A stretch of 64,000 nt of DNA, taken from NCBI RefSeq assembly GCF_037190085.1, contig NZ_JBBCJO010000003.1, forward strand, positions 4,712-68,711. The letters are read 5' to 3'. Numbering within the stretch: position 1 is the first letter of the stretch; every line of letters starts with the position of its first letter. This document shows positions 41,984 to 50,560 of the stretch, one piece after another. Under the pieces are notes generated by a model. It saw nothing but the letters and a program-made list of their open reading frames with translations, had not been told where the DNA came from and made no database searches. The stretch is from Gemmatimonas aurantiaca. Lineage in GTDB: Bacteria; Gemmatimonadota; Gemmatimonadetes; Gemmatimonadales; Gemmatimonadaceae. The position numbers and the translations under genes are program-made.

Positions 41984-44212
41984 TCACTTGCTGCCGGGCC
42001 GATACGTGCGCGTCGCATGCTGCTCTACGTCGGCGCGATAGTAGTTCACGTCCTTGAAGTTGCCGGCCGCATACCGTTCGGCCTGATTGAAGAAGTAGGG
42101 CGACGACGGATCGCCGCTCACCCCACCGGCGAGCACACTCTTCGCCCGCACCCGGGGCCCGAACTCCACCGCCGCCACGAAGCTGTTGCCACGATTGCCG
42201 TAGATGCGCTTCGTGGTGCGTGCGCCCGTCTGGCCGAATGCCGCCAGCGATCCCCAGTTGGCCGACGCGAACGGCACCGCGATGCTCGGCTTGTTGTCGT
42301 CGAAGCCCGCATCGATGGCCCCGCTCAGACGCTGATACCGATTGATCTCGCCCCAGGGGGTCTTCCAGGTGCCGAAGTCCCGCGTGAGACGATCCAACGC
42401 GCGTGACAGGGCGCCGAGCACCAGCGCCGCCGGCGCCTTGGTCTTCACGAACTCCAGCATCGGCGTGCCGGCCGCGCGGGCCGGGGCGGCCGCGGCCTGG
42501 GACACTTCTTCACCGTAGGCATTGGCCAGCGCCATCGGCACCGAATTCGCGGCAAAACGGTAGTTCCATCCACGAAGCTGCGCGATCTGTTCGGCCAGCT
42601 TCATCTTGAGCGAATCGCCGGCCGGCAGTGCATCGTACGCCGCCAGCAGCGGCGGCATCAACTGTTCGAACGCCGGCAGATAGCTGTCATAGGCCGCCCC
42701 GATCAGACCATCCAGCGTGAAATCCTTGCGTCCCTGCAACACACGCACCGCATGCACGCCACGCGGATTGTCTTCCCGCTGCGCCGACATGTACACCGGC
42801 CAGTCGCCGATCTTCGGACTGTCACCACCCGACGCCGTGAACGGCCAGTTGTTGGTGTTCATGATCCAGCCGCTCTTGGGATTGATCACCGTGATCATCT
42901 CGTCGAGCGTGTGCAGTCCCTGCCAGTCGTTCTTCGCGTCGGTGCCGTCCACCGGCTTCGTGAAGTCGATGCCGGCGTTGCGCTTCGGGATGAAGTTGCC
43001 GTGGAAGTACGCGATGACCCCATCCGCATCCGCGTACATGGTGTTGTTCGACGAGTTCGTACGCAGCTCCATGACCTTGCGGAACGAGGCGTAGTCTTTC
43101 GCCTTCGTGCGCAGATAGCTCTGCTGGAGCGCCTTGAGCGGTTCCTGCATCAGCGCCACCGCCACCCACTTGCCATTCTGCGACCGGATGATCGGACCGT
43201 GCTGCGTGAAGTACGCCGTCACCGTGCGACGCTGCATCCCCGACGCGGTCTTGTACGGCAACACGATGCGCCTCGCCGTCACGGGCTTCTCCACGCCGGC
43301 ATGCCGGTAGGTGAAGCCGGTCCCCTTCGGCGTGACGGTTTCTAGATATTCGTCGATGACATCGCCGCCACCCGACGTGTGCATCCACCCCAGACGGCTG
43401 TTGAAGCCCTGGTAGATGAAGAACTGTCCCCATGTCACCGCGCCATACGCATCGAGTCCCTCTTCACTCGCCATGTGGATCTCGGGGCGGAAATAGAAGG
43501 ACGTGTGCGGATTGATCATCAGCAGCGCGTGGCCATTGGTCGTGTTGCCGGGCGCGATGGCGAATCCGTTGGAACCGCCGGGCTCCTGCCCGAACGGGGA
43601 CAACGCAGCATCGGCGTCGCTCGTGCCATTGGCCGCGTCGGCATCCCTGCCCGCTCCACTCCCCGAACCCCCGGTCCCGCCGGGTGCGCCATAGAACTGT
43701 TCGATGCCACGCAGATTCACCGACTCGATGTCACCACCGATGCTGCCTTCGCTGAACGTCAGCGCCATCCACGGCTCGAAACGCGTGATGAGACGCGGCT
43801 TTACCTGCGGATGCGTGTGCAGATAGTAGTTGAGGCCGTCCGCGAAGCCGTTCATCAGGGCCTTGAGCCACACCGGACTCGCCGCATACTGCTTCTTGAT
43901 GTCCAGGGTGTCGATGAACAGCTTCATGCGCAGATCGCGCCAGATCTCCTTCTCGCCCTCCACTTCGGCGAGACGTCCCATCGCGTTGATGTAGTTCGTT
44001 TCCACGCGATTGAAATCGTCCTCGGCCTGCGCGTACACCATGCCGAACACCGCATCCGCATCGGTCTTGCCGTACACGTGGGCAATGCCCCATTGATCGC
44101 GGATGATCGTGACGCGCTGCGCCTGTTGTGCCCAACGGGCCGGCTGCGCGGGGAGGGAAGGAGCGGCGAGCAGCAGGCTCGCGGCCACGAGACGACGGAA
44201 CCGGGTGGTCAT
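41984..44212 (-). CDS. Penicillin acylase-family Ntn hydrolase
   Basis: A 742-residue exported precursor with signal peptide MTTRFRRLVAASLLLAAPSL. The alpha part holds QRVTIIRDQWGIAHVYGKTDADAVFGMVYAQAEDD. A Gly/Asp/Ala-rich spacer of about 35 residues precedes the autocleavage site, with the new N-terminal nucleophile Ser in PGGSNGFAIAPGNTTNGHAL. The beta part has HTSFYFRPEIHMASEEG and the oxyanion and Asn regions. Family enzymes hydrolyse amides such as acyl-homoserine lactones, aculeacin and beta-lactam side chains, so quorum quenching is possible. Its ATG overlaps the rsmD stop by four bases. Confidence 0.92.
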   Translation of the reverse strand: MTTRFRRLVAASLLLAAPSLPAQPARWAQQAQRVTIIRDQWGIAHVYGKTDADAVFGMVYAQAEDDFNRVETNYINAMGRLAEVEGEKEIWRDLRMKLFIDTLDIKKQYAASPVWLKALMNGFADGLNYYLHTHPQVKPRLITRFEPWMALTFSEGSIGGDIESVNLRGIEQFYGAPGGTGGSGSGAGRDADAANGTSDADAALSPFGQEPGGSNGFAIAPGNTTNGHALLMINPHTSFYFRPEIHMASEEGLDAYGAVTWGQFFIYQGFNSRLGWMHTSGGGDVIDEYLETVTPKGTGFTYRHAGVEKPVTARRIVLPYKTASGMQRRTVTAYFTQHGPIIRSQNGKWVAVALMQEPLKALQQSYLRTKAKDYASFRKVMELRTNSSNNTMYADADGVIAYFHGNFIPKRNAGIDFTKPVDGTDAKNDWQGLHTLDEMITVINPKSGWIMNTNNWPFTASGGDSPKIGDWPVYMSAQREDNPRGVHAVRVLQGRKDFTLDGLIGAAYDSYLPAFEQLMPPLLAAYDALPAGDSLKMKLAEQIAQLRGWNYRFAANSVPMALANAYGEEVSQAAAAPARAAGTPMLEFVKTKAPAALVLGALSRALDRLTRDFGTWKTPWGEINRYQRLSGAIDAGFDDNKPSIAVPFASANWGSLAAFGQTGARTTKRIYGNRGNSFVAAVEFGPRVRAKSVLAGGVSGDPSSPYFFNQAERYAAGNFKDVNYYRADVEQHATRTYRPGSK

Positions 44213-44769
44213 GGCAAGGCGGGGACGGACGGAGAGACTCCGCGACGATACACGGAGATGGCGCTGTCTTCGAGCTGAATATGCTGGACGACGATCGGAC
44301 GCACAGCCTTGGGAAGCTGATGCGTGCGCGCATGTTCGGCTACCAGGATGGTCGACCAGGGTGCCTGCTGCCAGCGCTCGATGAGCCGGTCGAGCATGCG
44401 GGATTCGTACGGCGGGTCGGCAAACGCGAGATCGTACCGATCGGGTGGCAATGCGTCGGCAAAAGGCAGCGCGTCCTTTTTGTACACGCGCACTTTCTCG
44501 TTCACCCGCAGCGCGGCGATGTTGGCCTTGAGCGCATGCAGACTTGCCGGACGGAATTCCACGAAGTCCACGTACTTCGCGCCACGCGACAACGCTTCGA
44601 GTCCGATCGCTCCGGTGCCGGCAAACAGGTCGATCACCCGCGCGCCTTCGAGATCGTGGCGCAGCAGTCTCATCATCGCCACCCGGACCGGCTCCGCCGT
44701 GGGACGCACACGGAAGTCGTTGGGTGAGGTGAGATTGCGTCCCGCGAACTTCCCGCCGACGATGCGCAC
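44209..44769 (-). CDS. rsmD: 16S rRNA (guanine966-N2)-methyltransferase RsmD
   Basis: A 186-residue methyltransferase. It starts MRIVGGKFAGRNL, has RPTAEPVRVAMMRLL, motif I VIDLFAGTGAIGLEALSRGA and the catalytic DPPY in LAFADPPYESRM, all diagnostic of RsmD, which methylates G966 of 16S rRNA during 30S assembly. It lies three bases behind a truncated haemoglobin gene and overlaps the penicillin acylase gene, an unusual setting; coaD usually follows rsmD and is not present here. Confidence 0.95.
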   Translation of the reverse strand: MRIVGGKFAGRNLTSPNDFRVRPTAEPVRVAMMRLLRHDLEGARVIDLFAGTGAIGLEALSRGAKYVDFVEFRPASLHALKANIAALRVNEKVRVYKKDALPFADALPPDRYDLAFADPPYESRMLDRLIERWQQAPWSTILVAEHARTHQLPKAVRPIVVQHIQLEDSAISVYRRGVSPSVPALP

Positions 44770-44772
44770 CGA

Positions 44773-45162
44773 TCAGCCGGGCTGATTGCGCATGTGATCG
44801 GCCAGCGCGTGCAGGCGCTCGCGCAGGAAACTCTTGGTCTCCTCGGGCGCCGCATGCTCGGCCAGTGCACGATCCATGCACCAGAGCCATTCGTCGCGCT
44901 CCCGCTCCGCGATGGCGAACGGGAAATGCCGCATGCGCAGACGCGGGTGGCCATACTGCTCCACGTAGAGCTGCGGTCCACCGGTCCAGCCGCTCATGAA
45001 CATGAACAGCTTCTGCCGCGAGACCTTGAGACTGGCCGCGTGCAGTGCCCGCACGTGGACGGCCTCCGGTGCGGTGTCCATCAGGTCATAGAAGCGGTCC
45101 ACCAGCGTGCGGATGCCCGCGTCCCCGCCCAGTTGTTCGTAATGCGTCTGCTCGTGCGTCAT
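44773..45162 (-). CDS. Group II truncated haemoglobin
   Basis: A 129-residue globin starting MTHEQTHYEQLGGDAGIRTL. The group II Trp at G8 lies in MFMSGWTGGPQLY and the proximal His in GHPRLRMRHFPF; the C-terminal helix WLWCMDRALAEH is typical. Group II truncated haemoglobins bind oxygen or NO and serve in detoxification or redox reactions. First gene of an overlapping three-gene set with rsmD and the penicillin acylase. Confidence 0.93.
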   Translation of the reverse strand: MTHEQTHYEQLGGDAGIRTLVDRFYDLMDTAPEAVHVRALHAASLKVSRQKLFMFMSGWTGGPQLYVEQYGHPRLRMRHFPFAIAERERDEWLWCMDRALAEHAAPEETKSFLRERLHALADHMRNQPG

Positions 45163-45208
45163 GGTGAGAAAAGCCTAGTCTCACGCGCCGACACGAAGCA
45201 AGGCGCCC

Positions 45209-45247
45209 GATGGCAACCGATGGCAACCGATGGCAACCGATGGCGGA
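45209..45247. repeat. Tandem 10-mer repeat CGATGGCAAC
   Basis: Three perfect copies of CGATGGCAAC and a partial fourth lie directly upstream of the truncated haemoglobin gene and downstream of the glycine-zipper lipoprotein gene. Length variation by slippage is plausible. Confidence 0.85.
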
Positions 45248-45274
45248 CGGTGAGAGTCCGCTCAGACGGCGGCG

Positions 45275-46030
45275 TCAATAGCGCGGATAGCGGCTTCCAC
45301 CGATGGAGCCGCCAATGGCGCCCCCGATCACCCCGCCGATGACACCACCGATCACCGTGCCCGTGGTCGCGCCGCCGTTCCGGCCACGACGTCCATCGTT
45401 GGGTCCGCAATGGTCCACGCCGGCCGATCCGCCGCGGATGATGACACCGATGACGCCGCCCATGCCGCCGCCACGCCCCCGTCCCATGCCCTCGCTGCCA
45501 CGTTCTCCGCGTCCTTCATCCATGACGCCGCCGGCCGATGGCCCGCGCTCCGTCGGATAGGAAATTCCACCGGCCGAGGGCATATGCGCAGCCGTGTCAG
45601 GGGCCGGGGCCGGCGTGGGCTCCACCCGCTCGGCCACCACCACCGCCGGAGCGGGTGTCTCATCCACCGTGGGCGCCACGGCGGTTTCCTGCTCTTCCGC
45701 CTGCGGTGTCGGACGCGGAGCCTGACGCGGTGTGGCCACCGCTTCCCGCCGTCCCCGCTGGTTGCCGCTGGGCGCCCCGGGCCGACCACCCTCGATCGCC
45801 GAAACCACCGCCGTGCGTGGGCGCTGCGCGTTGACCGCCATCTGGAGATCGCGCTCGAGATCGGCCGTCATCGTGCCCGACTCTTCGCCGCCACCACACC
45901 CCGCCATGCCGAGGGCCGCCGACGCTCCGAACAGCGCGATCCAGGCGCGTCGCCTCGCGGACCGACCCGCCAAAAGCCGCTCGGACCGCGGATCCGACTC
46001 CCGCCTGGAGACCTGCATGAGTGCGCGCAC
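45275..46030 (-). CDS. Lipoprotein with Pro/Ala-rich linker and C-terminal glycine zipper
   Basis: A 251-residue protein. A GTG start at 46030 is preferred because GGAGG lies five bases upstream; ATG 46018 is in frame. A basic N-terminus leads to the helix AWIALFGASAALGMAGC with lipobox GMAGC. A Pro/Ala/Glu linker of about 100 residues and a Gly/Arg/Met region follow, and the C-terminus has five (V/A/S)IGG repeats, a glycine zipper as in membrane-inserting or outer-membrane anchor proteins. No family was recognised. Confidence 0.78.
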   Translation of the reverse strand: MRALMQVSRRESDPRSERLLAGRSARRRAWIALFGASAALGMAGCGGGEESGTMTADLERDLQMAVNAQRPRTAVVSAIEGGRPGAPSGNQRGRREAVATPRQAPRPTPQAEEQETAVAPTVDETPAPAVVVAERVEPTPAPAPDTAAHMPSAGGISYPTERGPSAGGVMDEGRGERGSEGMGRGRGGGMGGVIGVIIRGGSAGVDHCGPNDGRRGRNGGATTGTVIGGVIGGVIGGAIGGSIGGSRYPRY

Positions 46031-46265
46031 GGAAACCTCCGGCCGGTAAGCCGATGGGGTGCCGGCCGGGCCGGCAGTGGGGAACGGACAGGGACCAGAC
46101 GTCTGAGACGCCGGATCCATCGGTCGATAGTGCAATTTTCGCACCATGTCTGATGCGACGTGTTCTCCTCTGAGGCCGTGGCGACACGTCCAATACAGAG
46201 GACACCAAGTGTCTCTGGAGGGGACAAACACATTCGCGCGCATTCGGCCAGCTTTGGGAGGACCT
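46031..46265. other. Intergenic stretch with a short hairpin, no gene
   Basis: This stretch between the glycine-zipper lipoprotein and the large palindrome has no supported reading frame. It contains one imperfect hairpin, CAGAGGACAC-CAA-GTGTCTCTG (46194-46215), possibly part of the leader of the minus-strand gene. Confidence 0.45.
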
Positions 46266-46560
46266 CAAGGATTGAGGGGCGCCCTGCGGGCGCGATACCT
46301 GCAGGATGAACTGCTGGATAAACGCAGGATCTGTCCGGGGTGGGGAGCCAGCGATGTCGCGTGACGGACAGGTGGGGTTTCAGGGATTGAACTACGGGAG
46401 GAACGAGCGTCGGATGAAGCCCGTGACTCTCCGCAGTTCAATTTCAAAAAATCAGACTGTCACCAGCGCGACATCCCCGCCGCCCGCACTGGACAAATCC
46501 TGCATTTATCCAGCAGTTCATCCTGCGGGTATCGCCGCCGCAGGCGGCCCTCAAGCCTTG
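46266..46560. repeat. 295-bp imperfect palindrome with about 127-bp arms
   Basis: The arm 46266-46393 matches the reverse complement of 46435-46560. The best block, GATGAACTGCTGGATAAA followed by a pyrimidine and GCAGGAT-pyrimidine-TGTCC, is identical except at two positions in about 37. The 41-base centre has its own short ACGGG/CCCGT stem. It lies in a divergent intergenic region, so it is not a terminator. Unlike the palindrome at 19704, its sequence is not CAGA-rich. No gene is encoded. Confidence 0.9.
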
Positions 46561-46630
46561 CCCCCCGCCCAGATGTCCGCCATGCGCGCTATCCCCTCCA
46601 TGTCCCCCATGCCCGCCGCCCGCTGACCAC

Positions 46631-47179
46631 GTGCGCCTCTCACCCCTCGCCCTCCTGCTTCCACTGCTGCTCGCCTGCACCGATCCCACCCGGATCCCGG
46701 CCGCCGAGCGCCGCGCCATTGCCGACAGCCTCAGTGCGCTCGTCGTGCAGGCGTACGACTTTTCGCGACCCGGCGCGCCGGAGCGATTGCTCGCGCTCTA
46801 TCCCGACAGTGGCCGGGTCATTTCAGGAGTCGCCGGACGGGTCACCACCACGCGGGACACACTGGCCGGTGAAATACGCGGCTTCTGGGATCGTGTGGGA
46901 CAGAACATGCGCAATCCGCATTTTGTCCTCGGCTCCACCTACGTCGACGTCATCACCCGCGACGCCGTGGTCATGACGCTGACCTACAGCATTCCGCACA
47001 CCACACCGCTGAACACACCGCACGTGGTGAGCGGCGCCTGGACCATGCTCTGGCGCAATCAGGGAGGTCGCTGGGTCATCGTGCAGGAGCATTTGTCGGA
47101 CACCCCGGAGAGCACGGCCCCGGGGCCGTCCGTCGTGGCCGCACCAACCGCCGACTCGACCACGACGCATCGACACTGA
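46631..47179 (+). CDS. Lipoprotein with SnoaL/DUF4440-like domain
   Basis: A 182-residue protein starting from GTG, with signal MRLSPLALLLPLLLAC and lipobox LLAC. The mature part has the NTF2-like pattern RRAIADSLSALVVQAYDFSRPG, TTTRDTLAGEIRGFWDRVGQ, GAWTMLWRNQGGRWVIVQEHLSD, as in DUF4440 ketosteroid-isomerase-like proteins. The C-terminus is Ser/Thr/Pro-rich and ends in THRH. Function unknown. Confidence 0.83.
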   Translation: MRLSPLALLLPLLLACTDPTRIPAAERRAIADSLSALVVQAYDFSRPGAPERLLALYPDSGRVISGVAGRVTTTRDTLAGEIRGFWDRVGQNMRNPHFVLGSTYVDVITRDAVVMTLTYSIPHTTPLNTPHVVSGAWTMLWRNQGGRWVIVQEHLSDTPESTAPGPSVVAAPTADSTTTHRH

Positions 47180-47247
47180 CAACCGTGCTGACAGCTGCGC
47201 TGACAACCGCACGACAGAACCGCAACACGATCGATCACGGGACGACG

Positions 47248-48822
47248 TCAGAACTGCGTGATGCTCGCCAGCGCCCACGCCCGCGACATGCCCGTCGTCG
47301 CCGGGCTGCTGAACAGTTGCCCGGGCTCCAGCTGCGGATAGATGTCGGCGTAACTGCGGATCTCCATCGCGCTCACCCGTTTCATGATGAACCACGGCTT
47401 GAGATCGCGCGGACGTTGCAGCCCCGTCGCTCCGAGCACCTCGAGGAAGCTCTTCACGGTTTCCCGGTGATAGCGGGCCACACGATGTGATTTGTCCCCC
47501 ACGTGCAGCCCGTTCACCAGCGCCGGATCCTGGGTGGCCACGCCGGTGGGACAGGCATTGCTGTTGCACCGGAGCGCCTGGATGCAACCCAGTGCGATCA
47601 TCATCGCGCGCGCCGCATTGCAGACGTCGGCCCCCAGCGCCACCTTCGTGGCCATCGCAAACCCCGTATTGACCTTGCCCGACGCGATCACACGAATGCG
47701 GTCGCGCAGTTCCGTGCCCACCAGCGCATTGTGCACGAACGACAACCCTTCGTTGAGCGGCGTGCCCACCGAATCGGAAAATTCGATCGGCGCGGCACCC
47801 GTGCCGCCCTCGCCACCGTCCACCGTGATGAAATCGGCGAGAATGCCCGTCTCGAGCATGGCCTTCACGATCCCGAGGAACTCGTGACGCTTGCCCACGC
47901 ACAGTTTGAAACCGATCGGCTTGCCGCCGGAAAGCTCACGCAGCTGCCTGATGAACTGCACCATCTCGAGCGGCGTACCGAACGCCGAATGCGCCGGCGG
48001 AGAGATGACATCGTGCCCCGGTTCCACATGACGGATGTCGATGATCTCCTGCGTGAGTTTCGCCGCCGGCAGAATGCCGCCATGTCCGGGCTTGGCACCC
48101 TGCGACAGCTTGATCTCGATCATCTTCACATTCGGCAGTGTCGCACGCTCGGCGAAGGCGCCCGGATCGAAACGCCCCTGCTTGTCGCGGCAACTGAAAT
48201 AGCCCGTGCCGATCTGCCACACCAGGTCGCCGCCCGGTTCGAGATGATAAGGACTCAGTCCGCCTTCGCCGGTGCTGTGCGCAAAATTCCCCATCTTCGC
48301 ACCGGCGTTGAGCGCCAGGATCGCATTCTTGCTGAGCGATCCATAGCTCATGCCCGACACGTTGAAGATCGACGCCGAGTAGGGCTGCGTGCAGTCCGCT
48401 CCGCCAATCGTCACCCGTGCCTGCTCCGGATCGGGGTGAACCGGCGCCAGGGAGTGATTGATCCACTCGTACCCCGTTTCGTACACGTCCTTCTGCGTGC
48501 CGAAGGGCAACGTGTCGAGATCCCCCTTGGCGCGCTGATAGATGACCGAGCGGTCGTTGCGACTGAACGGCTTGCCGTCGCTGTTCGACTCCACGAAGTA
48601 CTGGTTGATCTCCGGGCGGATCATCTCCATCAGGTACCGGGCATTCCCGATGAGCGGGAAATTGCGCCGGATGGCCTGCTTGGTCTGCAGCATGTCCACG
48701 ATACCGCGGGCGATCGCCGGCAGCACGAGTACGTAGGCCCAGAGAATCGGCGGCCACACCAGGGAGAAACCGGCGATCGCCAGCACCACGATCGCCGAAA
48801 GCGAGAGAAAGAGAATGCGCAT
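47248..48822 (-). CDS. FMN-binding glutamate synthase-like membrane protein
   Basis: A 524-residue protein. Two N-terminal helices (IVVLAIAGFSLVWPPILWAY, VLVLPAIARGIVDML) precede a Glu_synthase FMN barrel domain: SGMSYGSLSKNAILALNAGA, GGLSPYHLEPGGDLVWQIGTG, PAAKLTQEIIDIR, DFITVDGGEGGTGAAPIEFSD, and the Cys-rich ALGCIQALRCNSNACPTGVATQ that binds the 3Fe-4S cluster in GltB. The ammonia-producing glutaminase and C-terminal domains are absent. Stand-alone members are poorly characterised; glutamate synthesis cannot be assumed. Monocistronic. Confidence 0.9.
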   Translation of the reverse strand: MRILFLSLSAIVVLAIAGFSLVWPPILWAYVLVLPAIARGIVDMLQTKQAIRRNFPLIGNARYLMEMIRPEINQYFVESNSDGKPFSRNDRSVIYQRAKGDLDTLPFGTQKDVYETGYEWINHSLAPVHPDPEQARVTIGGADCTQPYSASIFNVSGMSYGSLSKNAILALNAGAKMGNFAHSTGEGGLSPYHLEPGGDLVWQIGTGYFSCRDKQGRFDPGAFAERATLPNVKMIEIKLSQGAKPGHGGILPAAKLTQEIIDIRHVEPGHDVISPPAHSAFGTPLEMVQFIRQLRELSGGKPIGFKLCVGKRHEFLGIVKAMLETGILADFITVDGGEGGTGAAPIEFSDSVGTPLNEGLSFVHNALVGTELRDRIRVIASGKVNTGFAMATKVALGADVCNAARAMMIALGCIQALRCNSNACPTGVATQDPALVNGLHVGDKSHRVARYHRETVKSFLEVLGATGLQRPRDLKPWFIMKRVSAMEIRSYADIYPQLEPGQLFSSPATTGMSRAWALASITQF

Positions 48823-48880
48823 GGGCCAATAGTACCCCCATTGTCACCTGGTGTTGAGATGACCGTGCGTAGATTGTGGT

Positions 48881-50551
48881 ATGCGCACTCCAACCCTCAT
48901 GGCGCTCGCGGCTCTCGGCCTCGGGCTGTCCTCACCGCCGATCGCGGCCCAGACCTTCACGGTCTCCTTTCCCACCAGCGCCAGTGCCGGCCCCATCACC
49001 GGGCGGGCCTTCGTCTTCATCGCCCGCACGGACCGCACCGAGCCGCGCCTGCAGGCCGGTGCACGTCGCGGCAGTGAACAGTTTCTCGGCGTCGACATCG
49101 AGCAACTCGCTCCCGGCGCTTCGGCGACGATCGACCCGTCGACGCTGGGATTTCCCTTTGCATCGATCCGGGAACTGCCCGCCGGCGAGTATTTCGTGCA
49201 GGGGATGATCCTGCCCTACACGAAGTTCGCACGGGCCGACGGCCACACGATCTGGGCGCACATGGATCAGTGGGAAGGTCAGCGTTTCAACGACGCGCCC
49301 GGTGCCATCGTGAGCGGCGTGCAGAAGGTGCGCGTGGATGGCAATGCGCGCATTGCGCTCACGGTCGATCGGGTGCTGCCGCCCGTGAAGAAGATCGCCG
49401 ACACCGAATGGGTGCAGCGCTTCACGATGACATCGAAGCTCGCCAGCGCCTTCTGGAATCACGACATGACCGTGGGCGCCGTGGTGCTTTTGCCCAGAGG
49501 ATATGCGCAGAACCGCGCGAAGCGTTATCCCGTGGTGTACACGATCGGGCACTTCAGCGAGCGGGCGCCGTTCGGTTTCACCTTCGACGGATGTGACCGG
49601 CCCGAATCAGCCGAAGCGCGCGCCACGCGTCTGGCCCGCAGCGCCCGGGAAACCGGGTGTGAATTCCAGCAGGCCTGGACCACGGGCAAGGTCCCCGAAT
49701 TCATCGCGGTCTTCATTCAGCATCCCACGCCGTTCTACGACGACAGCTACGCGCTCAACTCGGCCAACAACGGCCCCTATGGCGACGTGATCACCAAGGA
49801 GATCATCCCCGAGATCGATCGTCGCTATCGCACCATCGCGTCGGGCCACGCCCGCACGCTCACCGGCGGCTCCACCGGCGGATGGGACGTGCTCGGTCTC
49901 CAGGTCCACTATCCCGACGTCTTCGGCGGCGCCTGGTCGCTCTATCCCGATCAGCTCGATTTCCGGAACTATCAGTTCGGCAACATCTACGCCGACTCCA
50001 ATGCCTTCGAGCGTCGCGACGGCGCCTGGCTGTCGCGGGAAATCCCCTCGAGCCGTGGACCCGAGGGCATGATGGAACTCAGCATGCGCGAGGAGAACCA
50101 GGCCGAACTCGTCATCGCCACGAAAGGACGTTCCGGCGGACAATGGGACGGTTGGCAGGCGGCATGGGCGCCGGTCGGTGCCGACGGGTACCCCAAGCCA
50201 CTCTGGGACAAACGCACCGGCGTGATCGACCACAGTGTGGCCGAAGCCATGCGAGCCAGAGGTTACGATCTGCGCGACTACGTCGAACGCAACTGGTCCA
50301 CCATCGGCCCAAAGCTCGTGGGCAAGATCCACGTGGCCGTGGGCGACATGGACAACTACTTCCTGAACCTCGGCGTCTATCGCTTCGAAACGTTCCTCGA
50401 AAGCACGAAACAGCCGGGCAAGGGACCGTACTACGCCGGCAAGTTCGAATACGGCCGTCCGCTCAAGCCGCACGGCTGGCAGCCGTGGAGCAATCAGGAG
50501 CTGCTGCGCATGATGGACGCGCAGGTGAAGAAGGGCGCGCTCCGGCAGTAA
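48881..50551 (+). CDS. Exported esterase-like alpha/beta hydrolase
   Basis: A 556-residue exported protein with signal peptide MRTPTLMALAALGLGLSSPP and cleavage near IAAQ. A beta-sandwich-like domain of about 170 residues is followed by an alpha/beta hydrolase of the putative esterase (D/S-formylglutathione hydrolase-like) group: KRYPVVYTIGHFSERAPFGF, nucleophile Ser in LTGGSTGGWDVLG, and the C-terminal FETFLESTK. The substrate is unknown; similar proteins act on cell-wall or plant esters. Confidence 0.85.
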   Translation: MRTPTLMALAALGLGLSSPPIAAQTFTVSFPTSASAGPITGRAFVFIARTDRTEPRLQAGARRGSEQFLGVDIEQLAPGASATIDPSTLGFPFASIRELPAGEYFVQGMILPYTKFARADGHTIWAHMDQWEGQRFNDAPGAIVSGVQKVRVDGNARIALTVDRVLPPVKKIADTEWVQRFTMTSKLASAFWNHDMTVGAVVLLPRGYAQNRAKRYPVVYTIGHFSERAPFGFTFDGCDRPESAEARATRLARSARETGCEFQQAWTTGKVPEFIAVFIQHPTPFYDDSYALNSANNGPYGDVITKEIIPEIDRRYRTIASGHARTLTGGSTGGWDVLGLQVHYPDVFGGAWSLYPDQLDFRNYQFGNIYADSNAFERRDGAWLSREIPSSRGPEGMMELSMREENQAELVIATKGRSGGQWDGWQAAWAPVGADGYPKPLWDKRTGVIDHSVAEAMRARGYDLRDYVERNWSTIGPKLVGKIHVAVGDMDNYFLNLGVYRFETFLESTKQPGKGPYYAGKFEYGRPLKPHGWQPWSNQELLRMMDAQVKKGALRQ

Positions 50552-50560
50552 CTCAGCAGT

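Noticed and set aside
44213..44890. N-terminal extension of the penicillin acylase frame to 968 residues
   Set aside because: It overlaps rsmD in another frame; rsmD is unmistakable and the signal peptide begins at 44212.
45209..45247. Possible CRISPR or coding repeat
   Set aside because: Ten-base units without spacers in a 112-bp intergenic gap; a simple tandem repeat.
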